64,000 nucleotides of DNA from Prauserella shujinwangii (GTDB taxonomy: Bacteria; Actinomycetota; Actinomycetes; Mycobacteriales; Pseudonocardiaceae). The notes beneath the pieces were generated by a model. It searched no databases, had not been told where the DNA came from, and saw only the letters and a list, made by a program, of their open reading frames with translations. Made by a program: the position numbers and the translations under genes. The stretch is from NCBI RefSeq assembly GCF_003001955.1, contig NZ_PVNH01000007.1, positions 310,001 through 374,000 on the forward strand. Reading direction: 5' to 3'. Below are positions 1 through 9,631 of the stretch, piece by piece (within the stretch, counting starts at the first letter, position 1; the number at the start of each line of letters is the position of its first letter).

Positions 1-256
1 CGGAGTCGGCCCCCGGCCGCTCCCGGTCCACCCGGCCGCGCAGCACACGCAGCAGCGCGGACAGGGCCGCGGGACCCTCGGCGCCCGGCAGCGGGGTGAG
101 CTCGAACGTGCGGCGGGCGCGCCACAGCGCCTCCCAGCCCTCGTACCGGCCCCGGTACAGCACACCCTCGGCGCGCCCGGCCCCCGGCAGGTCCACGACC
201 AGCCGCTCGCCCGCCGGGACGTCCGGCGCGCGCGGCAGCAGCGGGTCGCCGGTCAC
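1..256 (-). CDS. Hypothetical protein, N-terminal part only
   Basis: About 85 codons are visible, beginning VTGDPLLPRAPDVPAGERL and running off the left edge. The GTG start overlaps the stop of the methyltransferase gene upstream on the same strand (GTGA, 253-256), so the two are probably translationally coupled. The reading frame has typical high-GC third positions and no stop. I recognise no domain; a YRGRYEGWEALWRARRTF stretch is the most distinctive part. Function unknown. Confidence 0.6.
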   Translation of the reverse strand, partial: MTGDPLLPRAPDVPAGERLVVDLPGAGRAEGVLYRGRYEGWEALWRARRTFELTPLPGAEGPAALSALLRVLRGRVDRERPGADS

Positions 257-1110
257 GGCTCCCGGACGCAGCGGAAGATCGCCGTCCCGGGGAAGAACCG
301 GCCGCGCAGCGGGCTCCACTGTCCCCACGTCCGCGTGTGCCCCTCGGGCCACTCCGGCTCGACGAGATCCACCAGCCGCAGGCCCGCGGCGGCGAGGGCA
401 CGCACGAAGTCGCCGAGGGTGTGGTGGTACTCCACGTAGGTGGCGGAGCCGTCGGCGTCCACCTCGACGTAGGGAGTGCGGTCGAAGTACGGCTGCGTCA
501 CGGTCAGCCCGCCGGGCCCCGGATCGTCGGGGAACATCCAGCGCATCGGGTGGGTCACCGCGAACACCCAGCGCCCTCCCGGCCGCAGCACGCGGGCGAC
601 CTCGCCGAACACGGCGTCGATCGAGCTGACGAACGGCACCGCGCCGAACGCCGAGCAGGCGACGTCGAACGCGCCGTCCGCCAGCGGGAGCCGCTCGGCG
701 TTGGCCTGCACCAGGGCGGGCCGCAGGCCGGTGCGCGTGTTCGCGGCGGCGGCGTGCCGCAGCATGCCGCCGGACAGGTCGAGCGCGGTCACCCTGGCGC
801 CCTGGGCGGCGAGCCACCGGGCGCAGGGCGCGCTGCCGCAGCCGATCTCCAGGACGTCGGCCCCCGCGACCTCGCCGAGCAGCCGCACGTCGGCCTCCCG
901 CAGGCCCTCCGGGCACCACAGGAAGTCGGCCTCGCCGAGGAAGTCGCCGTGCTCGGCCAGGTAGTCGTCGGCGTCGGCGTCCCACCAGGCACGGTTGGCC
1001 GCGACGGCCTCCGCCTCGCCGGCCTGCCGGTGGGCGACTCCGGCGGTGCCGAGCCGCTGCTCCGCGCTGCCGTGGCGGTCGCTCGGTGACGGCGTGGACA
1101 TGGGCGCCAT
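253..1110 (-). CDS. Class I SAM-dependent methyltransferase
   Basis: A 285-residue protein with a Rossmann-fold methyltransferase core. Motif I is VLEIGCGSAPCARWLA, followed by the acidic ribose-binding position in VTALDLSGGML, then NAERLPLADGAFDVACSAFG and VARVLRPGGRWVFAVTHP, the usual post-motif II/III signatures. Substrate cannot be told. A second in-frame ATG at 1101 (MSTPSP) is an equally plausible start. It precedes, with a 4-nt overlap, the partial gene at the left edge, and is divergent from rpsA. Confidence 0.85.
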   Translation of the reverse strand: MAPMSTPSPSDRHGSAEQRLGTAGVAHRQAGEAEAVAANRAWWDADADDYLAEHGDFLGEADFLWCPEGLREADVRLLGEVAGADVLEIGCGSAPCARWLAAQGARVTALDLSGGMLRHAAAANTRTGLRPALVQANAERLPLADGAFDVACSAFGAVPFVSSIDAVFGEVARVLRPGGRWVFAVTHPMRWMFPDDPGPGGLTVTQPYFDRTPYVEVDADGSATYVEYHHTLGDFVRALAAAGLRLVDLVEPEWPEGHTRTWGQWSPLRGRFFPGTAIFRCVREP

Positions 1111-1150
1111 CCTGCCTGCGCGGCGCCCCGCCGCCGCGCGTGGACCCTGA

Positions 1151-1180
1151 TTGTGCGGCCTGCGGACGGCCGCGTAGGAT
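1151..1180 (+). promoter_or_regulatory. Candidate housekeeping promoter of rpsA
   Basis: TTGTGC (1151-1156) and TAGGAT (1175-1180) are separated by 18 bp, close to the actinobacterial SigA consensus. It would start transcription near 1187 and leave a leader of about 180 nt before the S1 start codon. Long leaders are common for ribosomal protein genes under autoregulation; no specific structure was identified. Confidence 0.5.
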
Positions 1181-1370
1181 GGACGTTAGCGCAGTGGGTT
1201 CGCGCTGCCTTTACTCAGCGGTGTACGTGCTGGGGACCGGGGTCGCGCACCTTGAGGTGACGCTCGCGGCCGCTCATCGTGTCCGCTCGTCAGGTGATCG
1301 CCTTGTCTCCCACGGCGCACGCGAACTGCACACCCGACTACAACAAGCCGTTACCGGAGCAACCCACCTA

Positions 1371-2882
1371 ATGACCATCGACACCACCACCGCCCCGACT
1401 GCCCCCGCGCAGGCGCAGCAAGTCGCGATCAACGACGTCGGGACGGAGGAAGACTTCCTCGCGGCCATCGACAAGACCATCAAGTACTTCAACGATGGCG
1501 ACATCGTCGAAGGCACCATCGTCAAGGTCGACCGCGATGAAGTGCTGCTCGACATCGGGTACAAGACCGAGGGTGTCATCCCCTCGCGCGAGCTGTCCAT
1601 CAAGCACGATGTCGACCCGGCCGAGGTTGTCGCCGTCGGTGATGCGGTGGAGGCCCTTGTCCTGCAGAAGGAGGACAAGGAAGGACGGCTGATCCTCTCC
1701 AAGAAGCGCGCGCAGTACGAGCGGGCCTGGGGCACCATCGAGGAGCTCAAGGAGAAGGACGAGCCGGTTCGCGGCACCGTCATCGAGGTCGTCAAGGGCG
1801 GCCTCATCCTCGACATCGGCCTGCGCGGCTTCCTGCCCGCGTCGCTGGTCGAGATGCGGCGGGTGCGTGACCTGCAGCCGTACGTCGGCCGCGAGCTCGA
1901 GGCCAAGATCATCGAGCTGGACAAGAACCGCAACAACGTGGTCCTGTCCCGGCGTGCCTACCTGGAGCAGACCCAGTCCGAGGTGCGCAGCGAGTTCCTC
2001 AACGCGCTCGCCAAGGGCCAGGTCCGCAAGGGCGTCGTCTCCTCGATCGTCAACTTCGGCGCGTTCGTCGACCTCGGCGGCGTCGACGGCCTGGTGCACG
2101 TCTCGGAGCTGTCCTGGAAGCACATCGACCATCCGAGCGAGGTCGTCGAGGTGGGCCAGGAGGTCACCGTCGAGGTGCTGGACGTGGACATGGACCGCGA
2201 GCGCGTGTCCCTGTCGCTGAAGGCGACGCAGGAAGACCCGTGGCGCCAGTTCGCCCGCACCCACGCGATCGGCCAGATCGTGCCGGGCAAGGTCACCAAG
2301 CTCGTCCCGTTCGGCGCGTTCGTCCGCGTCGAGGAGGGCATCGAGGGCCTGGTGCACATCTCCGAGCTGGCCGAGCGCCACGTGGAGATCCCCGAGCAGG
2401 TCGTGCAGGTCAACAGCGAGGTCATGGTCAAGGTCATCGACATCGACCTCGAGCGGCGCCGCATCTCGCTGTCGCTGAAGCAGGCCAACGAGGGCTTCAC
2501 GCCGGACTCGGAGTTCGACCCGACCCAGTACGGGATGGCCGCCGAGTACGACGAGCAGGGCAACTACATCTACCCCGAGGGCTTCGACCCCGACACGCAG
2601 GAGTGGCAGGAAGGCTACGAGAAGCAGCGTGAGGAGTGGGAGAAGCAGTACGCGGAGGCCCACGCGCGCTACGAGCAGCACATGCGGCAGGTGGCCAAGG
2701 CCGCCGAGGCCGACGCGGCCGCGGCCGCCGACGCCGCTACCGGCGAGACCGGCGGCGAGCAGGGCTACACCTCCGCGCCTGCCGAGTCCGGTCAGCGCGG
2801 TGGCGGCGGCAGCACGGGCGGCACGCTCGCCAGTGACGAGCAGCTCGCCGCGCTGCGGGAGAAGCTCTCCGGCGGTGCGTGA
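1371..2882 (+). CDS. rpsA: 30S ribosomal protein S1
   Basis: A 503-residue protein with four tandem S1 OB-fold repeats, at roughly residues 43-115, 130-200, 217-290 and 302-375. The third and fourth are strongest (GVVSSIVNFGAFVDLGGVDG and GKVTKLVPFGAFVRVEEGIEG). A hydrophilic Ala/Glu-rich tail of about 120 residues follows, as in other actinobacterial S1 proteins, which have four repeats rather than the six of E. coli. S1 binds mRNA on the 30S subunit and helps initiation. The frame is open further upstream, but the ATG at 1371 (MTIDTTTAPTA) with a GGAG about 11 nt upstream is the natural start. A strong terminator follows. Confidence 0.97.
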   Translation: MTIDTTTAPTAPAQAQQVAINDVGTEEDFLAAIDKTIKYFNDGDIVEGTIVKVDRDEVLLDIGYKTEGVIPSRELSIKHDVDPAEVVAVGDAVEALVLQKEDKEGRLILSKKRAQYERAWGTIEELKEKDEPVRGTVIEVVKGGLILDIGLRGFLPASLVEMRRVRDLQPYVGRELEAKIIELDKNRNNVVLSRRAYLEQTQSEVRSEFLNALAKGQVRKGVVSSIVNFGAFVDLGGVDGLVHVSELSWKHIDHPSEVVEVGQEVTVEVLDVDMDRERVSLSLKATQEDPWRQFARTHAIGQIVPGKVTKLVPFGAFVRVEEGIEGLVHISELAERHVEIPEQVVQVNSEVMVKVIDIDLERRRISLSLKQANEGFTPDSEFDPTQYGMAAEYDEQGNYIYPEGFDPDTQEWQEGYEKQREEWEKQYAEAHARYEQHMRQVAKAAEADAAAAADAATGETGGEQGYTSAPAESGQRGGGGSTGGTLASDEQLAALREKLSGGA

Positions 2883-2909
2883 GTAGCGCCTGAGCACAGC
2901 TCGACCCAG

Positions 2910-2946
2910 GGTGGCCCCGGTCCGATCGGACCGGGGCCACCTTTTT
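2910..2946 (+). terminator. Intrinsic terminator of rpsA
   Basis: A perfect 14-bp stem (2910-2923 pairing with 2928-2941, arm GGTGGCCCCGGTCC) with a GATC tetraloop, followed directly by TTTTT (2942-2946). It lies 27 nt after the rpsA stop. Confidence 0.93.
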
Positions 2947-2966
2947 CCGCGTCGCCGGCGAGCTCC

Positions 2967-3042
2967 CCAATGTGGCATCGGGTGCGTTGAACGCACCGAA
3001 CGCCACATTGGGTGCGTTGAGCGCACCCAATGTGGCATTGGG
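2967..3042. repeat. Compound palindromic intergenic repeat, copy 1
   Basis: Two overlapping dyads built from CCAATGTGGC, GGTGCGTTGAACGCACC, GCCACATTGG and GGTGCGTTGAGCGCACC. They fill the gap between rpsA and the convergent small gene at 3109. The 36 nt starting at 2981 match those starting at 26,731 at 32 positions, so this is a dispersed element. It can fold as a hairpin on either strand; whether it terminates or protects transcripts is not known. Confidence 0.7.
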
Positions 3043-3108
3043 GAAGCGCACGGGAGAAGGCAGCGGCCCCGCACCCGGGCTACGGGTACGGGGCCGCGGG
3101 CGGGTGGC

Positions 3109-3327
3109 TCAGGTGGTGGTGACGGCGGGTGCCCAGGCGCGCTCGACGGCGGCGGCACGCGCGCGGCGGCGCAGGCCGGCGAGGCTGTGCTTCGCCGGCA
3201 CGAGCAGGCCGGTCAGCCAGGTGCGCCGGTACTCGGCGAGCGCCTCGGCCACGGGCCGGTGCCGAACGCAGTGCACCAGTCCGGGCGTCCCGAGCCGGTG
3301 CCTCCCGACGTGTTTCCTGGCTGGCAT
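3109..3327 (-). CDS. Small basic hypothetical protein
   Basis: A 72-residue Arg/Ala-rich protein (MPARKHVGRHRLGTPGLVHC...) with GGAGG four nt before its ATG, which is the main reason to believe it. It contains a possible amphipathic helix (VAEALAEYRRTWLTGLLVPAKHSLAGLRRRARAA, split here only for description). It lies convergent to rpsA and divergent from coaE. No family recognised. Confidence 0.55.
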   Translation of the reverse strand: MPARKHVGRHRLGTPGLVHCVRHRPVAEALAEYRRTWLTGLLVPAKHSLAGLRRRARAAAVERAWAPAVTTT

Positions 3328-3475
3328 CGTTCCTCCGTGTGGGCGATTGCCGTCGCTGGCACCGTACGCAAATGATGACCGAAACAGTAGTAGCTCACCG
3401 GCGTGTCACCCTCACCAGTTGCATTACGTTTTGGTTGATACCTCAGCGTCAGCATCCGACCGCCGGGCTGGTTGA

Positions 3476-4669
3476 ATGCGGGACATGCTGCGCGTGGGAC
3501 TGACGGGCGGGATCGGTGCGGGCAAGTCCACCGTCGCCGCGAGGCTGGCCGAGCACGGCGCCGTGCTGATCGACGCCGACCGCATCGCCAGGGAGGTCGT
3601 CGAGCCCGGTTCCGCGGGCCTGGCCGAGGTCGTCGACGCCTTCGGTGCCGACGTGCTCGCCGCGGACGGCTCACTCGACCGGGCCGCGCTGGCGGCGAAG
3701 GCGTTCGCCGACGACGAGACCCGGGCGCGGCTGAACGCGATCATGCATCCCCGGATCGGCGAGCGGACCGCGCGGCTCATGGCCGAGACCGCCGAGGACG
3801 CCATCGTCGTGCACGACATCCCGCTGCTGGTGGAGGGCGGGCTCGCGGCGAACTACCACCTCGTGGTCGTCGTGGACGCGGACGAGGACGTCCGCGTGCG
3901 CCGCCTCGCCGAGTCCAGGGACATGAGCGAGCGGGACGCGCGCGCCCGCATCGCCGCCCAGGCCACCCGGGAGCGGCGCCGCGCCGTGGCGGACGTCTGG
4001 CTCGACAACAGCGGCACCCGCGACGTGGTGCTCGCCGAGGTCGACGCCCTGTGGGCCGACCGGCTGGTGCCCTTCGAGGCCAACCTGCGGCTCCGCAAGC
4101 CCCGGCCGCCGCAGTCGCCCGTGCTCTCGCCGCCCGACGACACGTGGCCACAGCAGGCCGAGCGCGCGCTCGCCCGCGTGCGGCTCGCGGCGGGCGGCAC
4201 CGCGCTGCGGGCCGACCACATCGGCTCCACCTCGGTGCCGGGACTGCCGGCCAAGGACGTCCTCGACCTCCAGCTCACCGTGCCCTCGCTGGACGACGCG
4301 GACGCCGTCGCGGACGCGCTGGCCGACGCCGGCTTCCCGAGGGCCGACGGCGAATGGCAGGACACGCCGCACGACGGCGGCGCGCCGTGGCCGAAGCGGT
4401 TCCACTACGGCGCCGACCCGGCCCGCCCGGTCAACCTGCACGTGCGCCCCGCCGACCGGCCGGGCTGGCGGCTCGCGCTGCTGTTCCGCGACTGGCTGCG
4501 GGCCGAGCCGGCCGAGGCCGGGGCGTACTCCGAGCTCAAGCACCGGCTCGCGCGACGGCACCAGGCCGACGGCACCGTGGATGGCTACACCGACGACAAA
4601 CAACAGTGGGTGAACGCGGCGTTCCACCGGGCCGAGGACTGGGCCGCGCGCACCGGCTGGACGCCCTGA
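3476..4669 (+). CDS. coaE: Dephospho-CoA kinase fused to GrpB/UPF0157 domain
   Basis: The N-terminal half, about 200 residues, is dephospho-CoA kinase, which phosphorylates the ribose 3'-OH in the last step of CoA synthesis. The P-loop GGIGAGKST is at residues 11-19, and [14 protein letters not shown] and [10 protein letters not shown] are family signatures. The C-terminal half is a GrpB/UPF0157 nucleotidyltransferase-like domain ([30 protein letters not shown]). This fusion is the usual arrangement in actinobacteria, including mycobacteria. The start could equally be the ATG at 3485 (MLRVGLTGG), which fits the kinase fold better; no strong Shine-Dalgarno decides it. Ends 7 bp from a convergent gene. 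Confidence 0.95.
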   Translation: MRDMLRVGLTGGIGAGKSTVAARLAEHGAVLIDADRIAREVVEPGSAGLAEVVDAFGADVLAADGSLDRAALAAKAFADDETRARLNAIMHPRIGERTARLMAETAEDAIVVHDIPLLVEGGLAANYHLVVVVDADEDVRVRRLAESRDMSERDARARIAAQATRERRRAVADVWLDNSGTRDVVLAEVDALWADRLVPFEANLRLRKPRPPQSPVLSPPDDTWPQQAERALARVRLAAGGTALRADHIGSTSVPGLPAKDVLDLQLTVPSLDDADAVADALADAGFPRADGEWQDTPHDGGAPWPKRFHYGADPARPVNLHVRPADRPGWRLALLFRDWLRAEPAEAGAYSELKHRLARRHQADGTVDGYTDDKQQWVNAAFHRAEDWAARTGWTP

Positions 4670-4676
4670 CCGGCCC

Positions 4677-5225
4677 TCAGCCCTGCGCCGGGTGCCTGCG
4701 CCAGTGCAGCTCGATGTCCAGCGTGGACAGCCACTCCGCCAGGTCGTAGCCGTGCCCGGCGAGCGCGTCGACCGCCGTGTAGGCGGTCTCCAGCGCCCGG
4801 CACGCGCGGTTCTCGGCGAGCGCGCCCGCGCGGACGGCCGCGAGCAGCTCGTCGGTGTCGAGCACGGCGACGCCACGGCCGTTCCGCAGCACGAGATCGA
4901 GGTAGAGGTCGGTGGTCAGCCAGGTGTCGCCGTGGATCTCCACCTCCACCACGTCGAGGTAGAAGTCCTGCTCCCGCTCGTGGCCGGGGTTGAACCAGAA
5001 GTCGGTCACCCGCAGTCCCAGGTCCGGCAGCAGCCATGACTCGAGGTAGCGGAACTGCGGCCTGCCGGGCGCGGGGCGGGCCATGTAGAGCCCGAACGGC
5101 CGGACCCGGTACTCCTCGACGTCGCGGACGATCCCCTTCGGGTCGGTGTTGGTGCGTGCGCTCACGTCGAACGTCTCGGTCTTCGGCGGGTGGATCGCCT
5201 CCTCGGTGCCCGTCATGGCCACCAT
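4677..5225 (-). CDS. DUF402 domain protein
   Basis: A 182-residue protein resembling the DUF402/FomD-like family, whose characterised members are metal-dependent nucleoside di/triphosphate phosphatases. Seen motifs are DFWFNPGHEREQDFYLDVV and the acidic DLYLDLVLRNGRGVAVLDTDEL, matching the family's conserved Asp/Glu cluster. The ATG at 5216 (MTGTEEA) is an alternative start. It is divergent from the PucR-type regulator at 5276; the shared gap is about 50 bp. The enzymatic role here is inference from the family. Confidence 0.75.
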   Translation of the reverse strand: MVAMTGTEEAIHPPKTETFDVSARTNTDPKGIVRDVEEYRVRPFGLYMARPAPGRPQFRYLESWLLPDLGLRVTDFWFNPGHEREQDFYLDVVEVEIHGDTWLTTDLYLDLVLRNGRGVAVLDTDELLAAVRAGALAENRACRALETAYTAVDALAGHGYDLAEWLSTLDIELHWRRHPAQG

Positions 5226-5275
5226 CTTTCCGGGTTGACAGCGAATCCGGGAATGTCACGCCGTAGAGTGGGCGC

Positions 5276-6562
5276 GTGCCGGACGCCGTCGTCGCCGAGA
5301 GGCTGGCGCAGATCGCCTCGATCCTCAGCGGCCGTGCCGAGGAACTCACGGCCGAGCTGGTGGAGCTGTACAACCGCGAGCTGCCCGAGCTGATCAACGA
5401 CGACGAGAGCATGGTCAGCCTGCTGTACGCCAGCGTCTACCAGAACATCGACACGGCACTGCGGATCTTCCAGCACGGCATCGACCCGGCCCGGGTGGAG
5501 GCGCCCGCCGCGGCCATGGAGTACGCGCGCAGGCTCGCCCAGCGCGGCACCCCGGTGATCGACCTGATCCGCGCCTACTACCTCGGGCAGACGGCGATCC
5601 TCGACCACGCGCTCGACGAGGGCTCGCGGCACATCGACCACCCCGGCACCCTCGGCGTCACCATGCGCAGCGCGCTGACCACGACGTTCGCGTTCATCGA
5701 CCGGGTCACCCAGCAGGTGGTCTCCGCCTACCAGGAGGAGCGCGACCGCTGGCTGTTCCACCAGAGCGCGGTGCTGACCTCGCGCGTCCGCGCGCTGCTG
5801 GACGGGGACCTCACGGACGTCGACGAGAGTGAGGCCGCGGTCGGCTACCGGCTCCGGGGCCACCACGTCGGCGTGATCGCGTGGTATGCGCGGGGCTCGC
5901 CGGGGACCCCGGGGACCCCGCCCACCGACGCGCTGACCAGGCTGGAGGCGCTGGCGAGCCGGTTCCGCGACGACGCGATGGGCGCCCGGCCGCTGTTCGT
6001 GCCGAGGGACGAGGTGTCCGCCTGGGTGTGGCTGCCCGTCCCGGAGCCCGTGCTGCCGGACGCCGGGCGGGTGCGCCGCGCGCTGGCCGAGGCGGATCCG
6101 GCGGTCCGGGTGGCGTTCGGCGACCCCGGTGCGGGGATCGAAGGGTTCCGGCGGACCCACCGGCAGGCGCTGCGCGTGCAGGCGCTCGCCCTCGCGGCGG
6201 GTGAGCACTGCGACCGCGTGCTGACGTTCCGGGACGTCGGCACGGTCGCGCTGATGACGTCGGACCTGGCAGCGGCCCGCACCTGGGTGGCGGACACGCT
6301 CGGCGCGCTCGCCGAGAACGACGAGCAGCACGCGCGGCTGCGGGAGACGCTGCGGGTCTTCCTGGCCACCGGGGGCAGTTACACGGCCGCCGCGGCGCAG
6401 CTGTCGATGCACAAGAACTCCGTGCAGTACCGGGTGCGCAAGGCACAGGAGCTGCTCGGCAGGCCGGTGTCCGACCACCGGCTCGACGTGGAGATGGCCC
6501 TCACCGTCTGCCACCGGCTCGGCGGCGCGGTCCTCGACGGGCAGCACGCACGGCGTTCCTGA
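5276..6562 (+). CDS. PucR/CdaR-type helix-turn-helix transcriptional regulator
   Basis: A 428-residue regulator. The N-terminal 170 residues are an alpha-helical RsbRD-like sensory region (VVAERLAQIASILSGRAEEL...). A GGDEF-like degenerate middle follows, then a C-terminal PucR HTH (LRVFLATGGSYTAAAAQLS followed by MHKNSVQYRVRKAQELLG). The GTG start at 5276 lies 6 nt after TAGAGT (5264-5269), so the message is probably leaderless. TTGACA at 5235-5240 is too far (23 bp) to be a good -35. Target genes unknown; the divergent DUF402 gene is one candidate. Confidence 0.85.
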   Translation: MPDAVVAERLAQIASILSGRAEELTAELVELYNRELPELINDDESMVSLLYASVYQNIDTALRIFQHGIDPARVEAPAAAMEYARRLAQRGTPVIDLIRAYYLGQTAILDHALDEGSRHIDHPGTLGVTMRSALTTTFAFIDRVTQQVVSAYQEERDRWLFHQSAVLTSRVRALLDGDLTDVDESEAAVGYRLRGHHVGVIAWYARGSPGTPGTPPTDALTRLEALASRFRDDAMGARPLFVPRDEVSAWVWLPVPEPVLPDAGRVRRALAEADPAVRVAFGDPGAGIEGFRRTHRQALRVQALALAAGEHCDRVLTFRDVGTVALMTSDLAAARTWVADTLGALAENDEQHARLRETLRVFLATGGSYTAAAAQLSMHKNSVQYRVRKAQELLGRPVSDHRLDVEMALTVCHRLGGAVLDGQHARRS

Positions 6563-6665
6563 GCCCGGTGGTCCGCGCTTGTTCGGTCTGCCGGACCAGT
6601 GTGTCCCAAGATCCTTGGTCGGTCGACACGAAGCGTTCTTGGCAGGCCGCCACTAGCCTTCTGCT

Positions 6666-6926
6666 ATGGGGTCCGCAATGCCTTATCCGGGTGACACGGT
6701 GGCCGTCGTCCGTCTACGCCGCGGCGTGGTGGGCGAGACGAGACGGGTGTGCCACGTGGTGCCGCTGCCCGGTCCCGGCGAGATCCCCGACAGCCTGACC
6801 GCGCTGTGCGGCGCCGACCTGCGCCCCGGTGAGGCCGAGCTGCTGCACGGCATCACCGGGATGCCGTGCGAGCCGTGCCTGGCCAAGGTGGCACCCTCGG
6901 TCGGTCAGCTCTCCGCCGCGGGCTGA
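6666..6926 (+). CDS. Small His/Cys protein, putative metal-binding, chromosomal copy
   Basis: An 86-residue protein with conserved VGETRR, ALCG, RPGEAE and GMPCEPCLA motifs. His30, Cys48, Cys68 and Cys71 (a CxxC) form a probable zinc-site quartet, because exactly these four positions are kept in the prophage homologue at 32,976. The other cysteine (Cys29) is not conserved. TAGCCT (6654-6659) lies 6 nt before the ATG, so it is probably leaderless; MPYPGD at 6678 is an alternative start. It lies between a PucR regulator and uvrB. Function unknown: I recognise no named family, and DNA-repair involvement from location alone would be speculation. Confidence 0.75.
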   Translation: MGSAMPYPGDTVAVVRLRRGVVGETRRVCHVVPLPGPGEIPDSLTALCGADLRPGEAELLHGITGMPCEPCLAKVAPSVGQLSAAG

Positions 6927-6985
6927 CCGCCGCCGGATCGGCCGACCGAGGGCGAACTGTCGGTGGGTGCGCCTACCCTGGTGAC

Positions 6986-9145
6986 GTGGCTTTCGCAACC
7001 GAACACCCCGTGCTGGCGCATTCCGAGTTCCGGCCGATCTCCGAGATCCCCCGCCAGGGGGGCCGGTTCAAGGTCGTCAGCGAGTACGAGCCCGCGGGCG
7101 ACCAGCCCGCGGCGATCGACGAGCTCGAGCGCAGGCTCAAGGCGGGGGAGAAGGACGTCGTCCTGCTCGGCGCCACCGGCACCGGCAAGTCGGCGACCAC
7201 GGCCTGGCTGATCGAGCGCGTGCAGCGGCCGACGCTCGTCATGGCGCCGAACAAGACGCTGGCGGCCCAGCTGGCCAACGAGTTGCGCGACCTGTTCCCG
7301 GAGAACGCGGTCGAGTACTTCGTCAGCTACTACGACTACTACCAGCCCGAGGCGTACGTCCCGCAGACCGACACCTACATCGAGAAGGACTCGTCGATCA
7401 ACGACGACGTCGAGCGGCTGCGGCACTCCGCGACCATGAACCTGCTGTCGCGGCGGGACGTCATCGTCGTCGCGAGCGTGTCCTGCATCTACGGTCTCGG
7501 CACGCCGCAGTCCTACCTCGACCGGTCCACCAGGCTGGCCGTCGGTGACGAGGTGGAGCGGGACGGGTTCCTGCGTGCGCTGGTCGACGTCCAGTACACC
7601 CGCAACGACCTGGCGTTCGCGCGCGGCACGTTCCGCGTCCGGGGGGACACCGTCGAGATCATCCCGGCGTACGAGGAGCTGGCGATCCGCGTCGAGTTCT
7701 TTGGTGACGAGATCGACAAGCTGTACTACCTGCACCCGCTGACCGGCGACATCGTGCGCGAGGTCGACGAGGTGCGGATCTTCCCCGCGACCCACTACGT
7801 CGCCGGTCCGGAGCGGATGGAGAAGGCCGTCCGCGGTATCGAGGCGGAGCTCGAGGAGCAGCTGGCGCACCTGGAGAAGCAGGGGAGGCTGCTGGAGGCC
7901 CAGCGGCTGCGGATGCGCACCAGCTACGACGTCGAGATGATGCGGCAGGTCGGGTTCTGCTCCGGCATCGAGAACTACTCGCGGCACATCGACGGGCGCG
8001 AGGTCGGTTCCGCGCCCGCCACCCTGCTCGACTACTTCCCCGAGGACTTCCTGCTCGTCATCGACGAGTCGCACGTCACCGTGCCGCAGATCGGCGGCAT
8101 GTACGAGGGCGACGCGTCGCGGAAGCGGACGCTCGTCGAGCACGGCTTCCGGCTGCCGAGCGCGCTGGACAACCGGCCGCTGACCTGGGAGGAGTTCTCC
8201 GACCGGATCGGGCAGACGGTGTACCTGTCCGCCACGCCGGGGCCGTACGAGATGGGGCAGACCGGCGGCGAGTTCGTCGAGCAGGTCATCCGGCCCACCG
8301 GGCTGGTCGACCCGGAGGTCGTCGTGAAGCCCACCGAGGGCCAGATCGACGACCTGGTCCACGAGATCCGCGTCCGCGCCGACCGGGACGAGCGCGTCCT
8401 GGTCACCACGCTGACCAAGAAGATGGCCGAGGACCTCACCGACTACCTGCTCGAGCTCGGCATCCGGGTGCGCTACCTGCACTCCGAGGTGGACACGTTG
8501 CGCCGGGTGGAGCTGCTGCGGCAGCTGCGGAGCGGCGACTTCGACGTGCTGGTCGGCATCAACCTGCTCCGGGAGGGTCTCGACCTGCCCGAGGTGTCGC
8601 TGGTGGCGATCCTCGACGCCGACAAGGAGGGCTTCCTGCGCAGCGGCACCTCGCTGATCCAGACGATCGGCCGGGCGGCCCGGAACGTCTCCGGTCAGGT
8701 GCACATGTACGCCGACACGATCACCGACTCGATGCGGCACGCGATCGACGAGACCAACCGCAGGCGGGCCAAGCAGATCGCGTACAACACCGAGCGCGGA
8801 CTCGACCCGCAGCCGCTGCGCAAGCGGATCGCGGACATCCTCGACCGGGTGTACACGGAGGCGGAGGACTCGGAGCAGGAGGTCGCCGTGGGCGGCTCCG
8901 GCCGCAACGCCTCGCGCGGCAAGAAGCCCGAGCAGGGCGACCGTGTCCGCAGCTCCGGTGTGCTCGTCGACAAGAACGTCAGCGGCATGCCGCGCGCGGA
9001 GCTGGCCGACCTCATCCAGCAGATGACCGAGCAGATGATGCAGGCCGCGCGCGACCTGCAGTTCGAGCTGGCGGCGCGGCTGCGTGACGAGATCGCGGAG
9101 CTGAAGAAGGAGCTGCGCGGGATGGACGCGGCCGGCGTCCGGTAA
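6986..9145 (+). CDS. uvrB: UvrABC excinuclease subunit B
   Basis: A 719-residue DNA-damage helicase-like subunit of nucleotide excision repair. Seen in order: Walker A GATGTGKS near residue 62, the damage-probing beta-hairpin region [34 protein letters not shown] (Walker B), YLSATPG, the C-terminal helicase motifs [16 protein letters not shown] and QTIGRAARN, and a final UvrC-binding UVR motif ([16 protein letters not shown]). The start is the GTG at 6986 ([17 protein letters not shown]), which aligns with mycobacterial UvrB. TACCCT (6974-6979) ends 6 nt before it, so the transcript is probably leaderless. The frame being open upstream is a GC artefact. Confidence 0.98.
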   Translation: MAFATEHPVLAHSEFRPISEIPRQGGRFKVVSEYEPAGDQPAAIDELERRLKAGEKDVVLLGATGTGKSATTAWLIERVQRPTLVMAPNKTLAAQLANELRDLFPENAVEYFVSYYDYYQPEAYVPQTDTYIEKDSSINDDVERLRHSATMNLLSRRDVIVVASVSCIYGLGTPQSYLDRSTRLAVGDEVERDGFLRALVDVQYTRNDLAFARGTFRVRGDTVEIIPAYEELAIRVEFFGDEIDKLYYLHPLTGDIVREVDEVRIFPATHYVAGPERMEKAVRGIEAELEEQLAHLEKQGRLLEAQRLRMRTSYDVEMMRQVGFCSGIENYSRHIDGREVGSAPATLLDYFPEDFLLVIDESHVTVPQIGGMYEGDASRKRTLVEHGFRLPSALDNRPLTWEEFSDRIGQTVYLSATPGPYEMGQTGGEFVEQVIRPTGLVDPEVVVKPTEGQIDDLVHEIRVRADRDERVLVTTLTKKMAEDLTDYLLELGIRVRYLHSEVDTLRRVELLRQLRSGDFDVLVGINLLREGLDLPEVSLVAILDADKEGFLRSGTSLIQTIGRAARNVSGQVHMYADTITDSMRHAIDETNRRRAKQIAYNTERGLDPQPLRKRIADILDRVYTEAEDSEQEVAVGGSGRNASRGKKPEQGDRVRSSGVLVDKNVSGMPRAELADLIQQMTEQMMQAARDLQFELAARLRDEIAELKKELRGMDAAGVR

Positions 9146-9157
9146 GCCCGGCCGTGG

Positions 9158-9538
9158 CTACTCCGCGCTCTGGTCGCTCTCCAGCAGGCCGAAGAGGTTG
9201 CCCTCGGGGTCGCGGCAGTGGACCAGCCAGCCGACCCCGGGGATCGCCGCCTTCGGCCCCAGGACGACGCCACCCGCCTGCTCGACCTCGCGGGCGGTGG
9301 CGTCGACGTCCGCCACGTCCAGGGTGACCGCGAAGGCGTTCACCGGGGCGCCGTTCTCGGGTGCCGGACCCTCGCGCTGGGCGAGGCCGCCGTCGATGCC
9401 GGGCCCGTCCCCGGTGGAGACGAGCCAGTACGGGGTGGGCCCCCATCGTTCGAACTGCCAGTCGAACACCGCCGTGTAGAAGGTGATCGCGCGTTCCGGG
9501 TCGCTGGCGTGGATGTCGAAGTAGACGGGTCGAGGCAT
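9158..9538 (-). CDS. VOC (glyoxalase/bleomycin-resistance fold) protein
   Basis: A 126-residue protein with paired beta-alpha-beta modules: VYFDIHASDPERAITFYTAVF at the start and DPEGNLFGLLES at the end. The latter is typical of the second metal-binding edge of VOC proteins. Substrate unknown. GGAGG lies shortly upstream of the ATG. Convergent with uvrB, 12 bp away. Confidence 0.85.
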   Translation of the reverse strand: MPRPVYFDIHASDPERAITFYTAVFDWQFERWGPTPYWLVSTGDGPGIDGGLAQREGPAPENGAPVNAFAVTLDVADVDATAREVEQAGGVVLGPKAAIPGVGWLVHCRDPEGNLFGLLESDQSAE

Positions 9539-9631
9539 GCCGGCCTCCTCCGCGCGGGCGTGAGCTGGGATTTCGGTCCGACGATGTTACTCCCGGGTTG
9601 TCCGTTTCCGCTCGCCCGGCGCGAGCGCCGG

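Noticed and set aside
1368-3158. Long minus-strand open frame across rpsA
   Set aside because: Arg/Leu/Asp-rich low-complexity translation with no motifs; a mirror of GC-rich codon use in rpsA. Similar long antisense frames over uvrA, uvrB, the dctSR-type genes and the sugar cluster were dropped for the same reason.
5235-5269. TTGACA as -35 of the PucR regulator promoter
   Set aside because: The gap to TAGAGT is 23 bp, too long for a normal promoter; kept only the -10 and the leaderless start.
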